The notes beneath the pieces were generated by a model. It saw nothing but the letters and a program-made list of their open reading frames with translations. It searched no databases and was not told the origin of the DNA. From the NCBI GenBank assembly GCA_963701715.1, contig CAVPAX010000006.1, forward strand, positions 248,001 through 312,000: a stretch of DNA of 64,000 bases, read 5' to 3'. The position numbers were made by a program, and so were the translations under genes. Below, piece by piece: positions 59,455 through 64,000 of this stretch (positions within the stretch are counted from its first letter, which is position 1; the number at the start of each line of letters is the position of its first letter). The stretch comes from Methylotenera_A sp963701715. Its GTDB lineage: Bacteria > Pseudomonadota > Gammaproteobacteria > Burkholderiales > Methylophilaceae.

Positions 59455-61064
59455 TAAATTTGTTCAATTTAGGCCGTAGGAATTTTTTAGCTGTTTCTGC
59501 AGCAGCATTTGCAACTTTATATTTAGGCGCAAAAAGTGGGATTGTAAAAAAATCCGAAATTAACAATTTTGCAAATCATACTGAGCCCAACGCCCGCCTA
59601 GGTATCAACCTCGCCGGCATTGCGGATTGGGGTACAGAACACCCCTTTGTTGATTTTTTTCATATGTCGCGAGAATGGATTAGCCAAACCAAAGGTGGTG
59701 ATTGGGGCACAGGCCCGGCTTTGGAGATTGATGAGCGTGGCTGGATTAAGCGTTTGGCTAAAGGTTGCTATGCGACAAGAGTTATTTGCTCACTCGAAGG
59801 CAATCAATATCCAAGCGGAGATTATGCCATTCTCTACGATGGGGAAGGCGAACTTGCTTATTCAAACGGAACTATCATAGATAGTAGAGCTGGGAAGATG
59901 GTACTTAGGGTCGATGCGGCAAAAGGGCCGCTATTTTTAGAGATTCATAAAACCAATCCGCAAAACTATATTCGCAATATTCGGGTTATCTTACCTGGCT
60001 ATGAGAAAGTTTATCAAAACGATCCATGGCATCCGGATTTCTTGAAACGTTGGTCTGGTATTGCATGTTTAAGGTTTATGGATTTTATGGGAACCAATAA
60101 TTCAGATCAGATTAAATGGGTAGATAGGCCTAAACTAACAGATGCTAGTTATGCAACAAAAGGCGTTCCGTTAGAGCTAATGATAGATTTAGCCAATCGC
60201 TTAAATGCTGACGCCTGGTTCTGCATGCCACATCAAGCAGATGACGATTATGTAAATCAGTTTGCACGCTATGTAAAGCAAAACCTTAAACCTGAATTAC
60301 GTGCTTGGGTAGAATATTCAAATGAAGTTTGGAATAGTATATTTGATCAAAATGACTATGCTGGAAAAGCAGGGCAACGCTTAAAATTTGCCGACAAGCC
60401 TTGGGAAGCGACATGGAAATTTAATGCCTATCGTTCGGTGCAAATATTCAAAATCTGGACTGAAGTTTATGGCGGACATGAGCGATTTGTTAGAGTTTTG
60501 GCGTCTCAGGCTGCCAGCGCATATGTATCAGATCAGATTTTAAGTTTTCAAAATGCCGCTGATAGTGCGGACGTACTTGCAGTAGCGCCTTACGTCTCGC
60601 TTAATGTATCGCCTGATTCTGAAGAGGGTATTACTGAAAAAGCAGTTGCATCATGGAGTCTTGATAAGTTATTTGATCATCTTAATAAAGTTGCCCTGCC
60701 AGAGGCTGAAAAATGGATTATACATAGCAATAAAGTGGCAGATCAATATGGGCTTAAACTCGTGGCGTATGAGGCGGGCCAGCATTTGGTTGGTATTGCC
60801 GGTGCTGAAAACAATGAGAAGTTGACTCAATTGTTTCTTAAGGCCAACGCTGATACGAGAATGGGTGATATTTATAGTCGGATTTTGACCACATGGGAGC
60901 GACAAGGTGGTGATTTAATTTGTTGCTTTCATAGTATGTCTGGCTGGTCCAAATGGGGTAGCTGGGGTTTGTTAAGAAATTATGGTGATTCACCTGCGAG
61001 TTCACCCAAATTTATGGCAAGCGTGAAATGGGCTATTTCGCGCGGACAAAAAATGACTTATTAA
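59451..61064 (+). CDS. Tat-exported glycoside-hydrolase-like protein, function unassigned
   Basis: The 537-residue protein starts with a twin-arginine signal (GRRNFLAVSAAAFATLYLG). The mature part reads like a TIM-barrel glycosidase: LGINLAGIADWGTEHPFVDFFHMSREWISQ near the start, RFMDFMGTNN, ADAWFCMPHQADDDYVNQFARYVKQ, and WVEYSNEVWN, where the Asn-Glu pair is the usual acid/base of clan A enzymes. VAYEAGQHL later may hold the nucleophile. I do not recognise a numbered family. ATG 59451 overlaps the mtnA stop, so it sits inside the mtnA unit, an odd place for a polysaccharide enzyme. Confidence 0.7.
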   Translation: MINLFNLGRRNFLAVSAAAFATLYLGAKSGIVKKSEINNFANHTEPNARLGINLAGIADWGTEHPFVDFFHMSREWISQTKGGDWGTGPALEIDERGWIKRLAKGCYATRVICSLEGNQYPSGDYAILYDGEGELAYSNGTIIDSRAGKMVLRVDAAKGPLFLEIHKTNPQNYIRNIRVILPGYEKVYQNDPWHPDFLKRWSGIACLRFMDFMGTNNSDQIKWVDRPKLTDASYATKGVPLELMIDLANRLNADAWFCMPHQADDDYVNQFARYVKQNLKPELRAWVEYSNEVWNSIFDQNDYAGKAGQRLKFADKPWEATWKFNAYRSVQIFKIWTEVYGGHERFVRVLASQAASAYVSDQILSFQNAADSADVLAVAPYVSLNVSPDSEEGITEKAVASWSLDKLFDHLNKVALPEAEKWIIHSNKVADQYGLKLVAYEAGQHLVGIAGAENNEKLTQLFLKANADTRMGDIYSRILTTWERQGGDLICCFHSMSGWSKWGSWGLLRNYGDSPASSPKFMASVKWAISRGQKMTY

Positions 61065-61084
61065 TGTAAATTGGTCTAGAGAAA

Positions 61085-61723
61085 ATGCAAAACTTATCTG
61101 AACAATTACTCAAAATCACGCAAAAACTTGCCGATCTTGGCTTAAACAAAGGCACGTCGGGCAATTGCAGCGTGCGCCATGAGGGCGGCTTTCTCGTCAC
61201 GCCATCCGGTATGGGTGTGGATGAAATGTCACCGCGCGATATGGTGTTTATGAGTCTTGATGGCGTGGCGGAGAAGGGCAAAAAACCTTCATCCGAATGG
61301 CGTTTTCATCGCGATATTCTGGCAAACAGGCCGGAAATCGGCGCTGTGATACACGCGCACAGCCAGTTTGCCACCACCATGGCGTGCCTGCATAAAAGTA
61401 TTCCGCCGTTTCACTACATGATCGCCGTCACGGGCGCGGATATCATTCGCTGCGCGCCTTACGCGCTGTTTGGAACGCAAGTGCTGTCAGACCACGCACT
61501 TGCGGCCTTGTACCACAGCAAAGCCTGCTTATTGGCGAATCATGGCATGATAGCACTGGGGCGCGATTTAGATGATGCGCTGGCAGTGGCGGTAGAAGTC
61601 GAAAACCTGTGCGAGCAATATTGGCGGATTTTGCAGATTAATCCTAACCCGCCGCTACTCACCGAAGCCGAAATGCGCGAAGTGTTTCAGCAGTTTAAGG
61701 GTTATGGGAAGTGGGCGATTTAG
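61085..61723 (+). CDS. Class II aldolase/adducin-family protein (FucA/Ald2/MtnB-like)
   Basis: The 212-residue zinc enzyme has GLNKGTSGNCSVRHEGGFLVTPSGMG, the catalytic SSEWRFHRDIL, the zinc ligands in VIHAHSQFATTMACL and LLANHGMIALG, matching the L-fuculose-phosphate aldolase class. Next to mtnA, two readings exist: methylthioribulose-phosphate dehydratase (MtnB) of the classic methionine salvage, or the Ald2 aldolase of the DHAP shunt, which yields DHAP and (methylthio)acetaldehyde. FucA-like length and absence of mtnC/mtnD here favour the shunt; this is inference. Confidence 0.8.
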   Translation: MQNLSEQLLKITQKLADLGLNKGTSGNCSVRHEGGFLVTPSGMGVDEMSPRDMVFMSLDGVAEKGKKPSSEWRFHRDILANRPEIGAVIHAHSQFATTMACLHKSIPPFHYMIAVTGADIIRCAPYALFGTQVLSDHALAALYHSKACLLANHGMIALGRDLDDALAVAVEVENLCEQYWRILQINPNPPLLTEAEMREVFQQFKGYGKWAI

Positions 61724-61745
61724 GCATTGGGGGTTGTTAGTTTTT

Positions 61746-62490
61746 TTATTTGATACGAATTAAGTGTTTCATGAACGAAGATGAAATTTCTAGAATAAAA
61801 TCAACTTCTGTGGTCGGTACTGCATCATCATGTTTAACGTAAGTGTTCTGGTATTTAGAGTAGTAATCGATTAGTTTTTCGAACATATTTGCCAATTCAG
61901 AAGAGCCCTCCCTGTCTTTAATGTAACGTCCGACTAAAGGAATCTGATTTTCTAGAGATTTGGTGTTATTTAGTAACTGACGCAATAGCTCTTCTAGCGA
62001 TAATCTAAGGTCGTCAAGCATGTTTCTTGTAAACATGCCGCTGCCATGTTTTTGTAGTGCTTCATCAAATATTTTGTGAACTGAAGGGAAGTCAAATAGC
62101 TAGTGTCTCACTTCCGTCACTACAGCGGGCTTTGCGTTGGTTGAAGTAACCTGATTTGCAAATTGATAATATTGTGAAAGTAGTGTTAGTTTGAGTTGAG
62201 AAGAGGCGATTTTCTGCGCGGGCGTCACATTTTCGGTGGTGCCAACACGGTCGCATAGTTCATGAATTATTTGATATTGTTGTGCTGGGTTAAATGGCTG
62301 AAGATTCTCAAAAAGTGCAGTTTTTTTGTTTGGAGCTAGAAATGGATAAGATGCGTGTGGAATGTTGACATTGAAATCAACTGCATAGGCACGTGACGCT
62401 AACGATTTGCGAACCTGAGAGTGCTTGCGACAAGATTTCTGAAGCTCGTTGAATAAAGGCTGTACTGATTCTAGAATTTAAGGCATTCAT
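61746..62490 (-). pseudogene. Broken gene for a ~245-residue unrecognised, possibly HEPN-like helical protein
   Basis: Reading leftward from ATG 62490, a one-base slip within the first ten codons (near 62474, AAATTCTAG) throws the start out of frame. The body is then open through ELQKSCRKHSQVRKSLASR and NIPHASYPFLAPN to VTEVRH, where TAG (62100-62102) interrupts. It continues in the same frame as LFDFPSVHKIFDEALQKHG to IRIK and the stop at 61746. The amber sits where a tryptophan codon would be a single change away. A shorter intact frame (61746-62036) begins inside the C-terminal part. The helical C-terminus with YVKHDDAV recalls HEPN-type proteins of abortive-infection systems, a weak resemblance only. 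Confidence 0.72.
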
Positions 62491-62500
62491 TTTTTTCTCT

Positions 62501-64000
62501 TTAATGCGAAACATCTTCCACATGCAAGCCCGTATTTTGGCGCACGTAGAGTTCTTCCCACAAGTCTTCGGCGCGTTTGTCGCGGGTGAATAAGCTAAAT
62601 AGAATAACCATTAAAAAACCAAGTGGAATTGAAATAATGCCCGGGTTTTTAAGAGGAAACAGCGGTTTTTCCAGCCCCATCAAGCTAGTGGTTTGGCCTT
62701 GATATTTAGCTGTATCTTCTTCTGCTTTTTTAACTTGTTTTTCCAGCGTTGCAATTTCCTTTTCAATGTTAGCCACTGCTTCTTGACTGCGGATGCGCAT
62801 CAGCAAATCGCGCTGTTCGGCAATCTTCTGCGGCGCGCTTTGCATCACGGCATTGGCATCACTCAACACTTTTAGCGGGTAGGTCATATTGGGTGACACC
62901 AGCACCAGTAAAATCGCGCTGCCCGCGCCTATCAGCATGCCCATCACTACGCCGGTGGTATTGCATTTTTTCCAGTAAAGCGTGAGAAAAATCGCGGGTA
63001 GATTGCTGCTGGCGGCCACGGCAAACGCCATGCCGACCAAGTGCGCGACGTTTTGGCCTTTCGCCAGAATGCCGATAAGAATTGCCACAATGCCCACGCC
63101 AACGCTGGCGATGCGCGCGGCTTTCATTTGCTGCTGCTGTGGGGCCTTGCCATCTTTCATGACATTCACGTACAAATCGTGCGCGATTGCAGAGGCAGAT
63201 GCCAGCACCAAACCTGCGACGACGGCGACGATGGTCGCAAACGCCACCGCGGCGACAAAGGCGAGCATGAAATTGCCCAGCAGAGAGTTCTCGCCGCCGC
63301 CCAGATACTGCGCAAGCAAAGGCGCGGCCATATTGCCGCCTTTATCAATGCTACCGATAACGTCTGGGCCAACGTGCATCGCCGCGCCAAAGCCCAAAAA
63401 CAGCGTGAGCACATAAAACCCACCGATAATCACCATCGCCCAGACCACGCTTTTACGCGCTGCTTGTGCGTTGGGTACGGTAAAGAAACGCATTAGGATA
63501 TGCGGTAAACCCGCGGTGCCGAATACTAGCGCCATGCCAAGACTGATTTGGTCGATGGGGTCTTTCAGAAATAAACCGGGTTCCAGAAAGCGTTGGCCGA
63601 GCTCTTGCGCGTTCATATTGCTGGCCACATCGCCTAACAATTTCGCCACTTGCGCTTGAATTTTTGCGTCGTCGACTACTGCTTGCAAAAAAGCCGGTAG
63701 GCTGAATCCATAAGGCAGCCAGACCAATGTGACCAACACCAAAGATGCAATCACAAGCAAAATCGCTTTGACGATTTGCACGTAGGTGGTCGCCACCATG
63801 CCGCCGAACACCACGTAAGCGAGCATGAGCGTGCCGACTGCGATGACCGAGATTTCGTAATCAATGCCGATGAGTGTTTTTACCAGCACACCGCCGCCGA
63901 CCATTTGCGCGGTGAGGTAGAAAATGGAGACTGTAATGGTAGAAAGCGCGGCAATCATGCGCGCTCTTTTAGGGTTGTTGCGGAAGGCCAAAATGTCGCC
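62501..64000 (-). CDS. actP: Cation/acetate symporter (ActP-like, sodium:solute symporter family), 5' end outside the window
   Basis: The frame is open to the right edge (GDILAFRNNPKRAR), so the first ~70-100 residues are missing. Visible are the ActP segments FYLTAQMVGGGVLVKTLIGI, VFGGMVATTYVQIVKAILL, GTAGLPHILMRFFTVPNAQAARKSV, AAVAFATIVAVVAGLVLASASAIAHDLY and FAVAASSNLPAIFLTLYWKKCN, each membrane-spanning. It imports acetate or another short carboxylate with sodium. Between two late membrane segments lies an unusual ~60-residue Lys/Glu/Gln-rich coiled-coil insertion (IAEQRDLLMRIRSQE to EEDTAKYQGQ). Gene ends ten bases from the pseudogene start. Confidence 0.88.
   Translation of the reverse strand, partial: GDILAFRNNPKRARMIAALSTITVSIFYLTAQMVGGGVLVKTLIGIDYEISVIAVGTLMLAYVVFGGMVATTYVQIVKAILLVIASLVLVTLVWLPYGFSLPAFLQAVVDDAKIQAQVAKLLGDVASNMNAQELGQRFLEPGLFLKDPIDQISLGMALVFGTAGLPHILMRFFTVPNAQAARKSVVWAMVIIGGFYVLTLFLGFGAAMHVGPDVIGSIDKGGNMAAPLLAQYLGGGENSLLGNFMLAFVAAVAFATIVAVVAGLVLASASAIAHDLYVNVMKDGKAPQQQQMKAARIASVGVGIVAILIGILAKGQNVAHLVGMAFAVAASSNLPAIFLTLYWKKCNTTGVVMGMLIGAGSAILLVLVSPNMTYPLKVLSDANAVMQSAPQKIAEQRDLLMRIRSQEAVANIEKEIATLEKQVKKAEEDTAKYQGQTTSLMGLEKPLFPLKNPGIISIPLGFLMVILFSLFTRDKRAEDLWEELYVRQNTGLHVEDVSH

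Overview
The window looks like a chromosome segment of a betaproteobacterium of moderate GC content. The pheT-ihfA-merR-tRNA-Pro order, the glyA-nrdR-ribD run, the TorF-type porin and the gene style suggest Nitrosomonadales, perhaps a Methylophilaceae relative. That placement is an inference from general familiarity, not from a search. The left edge cuts pheT and the right edge cuts an acetate-type symporter gene.

Layout. 1-1738: pheT end, ihfA, a MerR regulator and tRNA-Pro(GGG). 2199-3143: a TorF-family porin with NtrC-like palindromes upstream. 3220-41926: an almost uninterrupted polyamine, agmatine, beta-alanine and alanine catabolic island. It holds bauA-mmsA with a divergent puuR; ydcSTUV-patD (polyamine/GABA-type ABC importer plus aminobutyraldehyde dehydrogenase); lrp divergent from dadA-alr-ridA; speB with an orphan potF paralogue and a divergent LysR gene; a cupin gene and an unassigned class III aminotransferase gene; puuB-puuA; a MocR regulator with a GNAT gene; and puuD-puuA-spuC-potFGHI-gabD-puuC-gabT followed by a third glutamine-synthetase-like ligase. 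42051-49352: a two-partner secretion pair, TpsB transporter and 1849-residue TpsA adhesin. 49418-53656: two phosphohexomutases, a retropepsin-like protease, a DUF3307 protein and IscX. 54035-58092: glyA, nrdR, a BamE-like small protein, ribD and tatD. 58372-61723: mtnA, a Tat-exported glycosidase-like protein and a class II aldolase, probably a methylthioadenosine/5'-deoxyadenosine salvage group. 61746-64000: a broken gene and the symporter gene.

How it works together. Agmatinase feeds putrescine. Putrescine can go through the gamma-glutamyl route (PuuA, PuuB, PuuC, PuuD) or the transaminase route (SpuC, PatD) to GABA, then to succinate by GabT and GabD. beta-Alanine, a product of longer polyamines, goes to acetyl-CoA by BauA and MmsA. 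SpuC and BauA produce L-alanine from pyruvate; Alr, DadA and RidA would turn it back to pyruvate.

Main new observations. (1) A perfect sigma54 promoter on the minus strand at 53804-53819 has NtrC-like sites upstream and a strong terminator 56 nt after the predicted start. Together they define a tiny, apparently nitrogen-controlled small RNA divergent from glyA. (2) A tandem TGGYNCT direct repeat with exactly 23-base spacing precedes three separate polyamine transcription units (ydcS, puuB, puuD). It is a candidate operator for the MocR regulator encoded in the island. (3) A decayed duplicate of the cupin, aminotransferase and ridA genes lies at 17615-18383. (4) There is a one-base frameshift at the end of alr, and an amber/frameshift pseudogene at 61746-62490.
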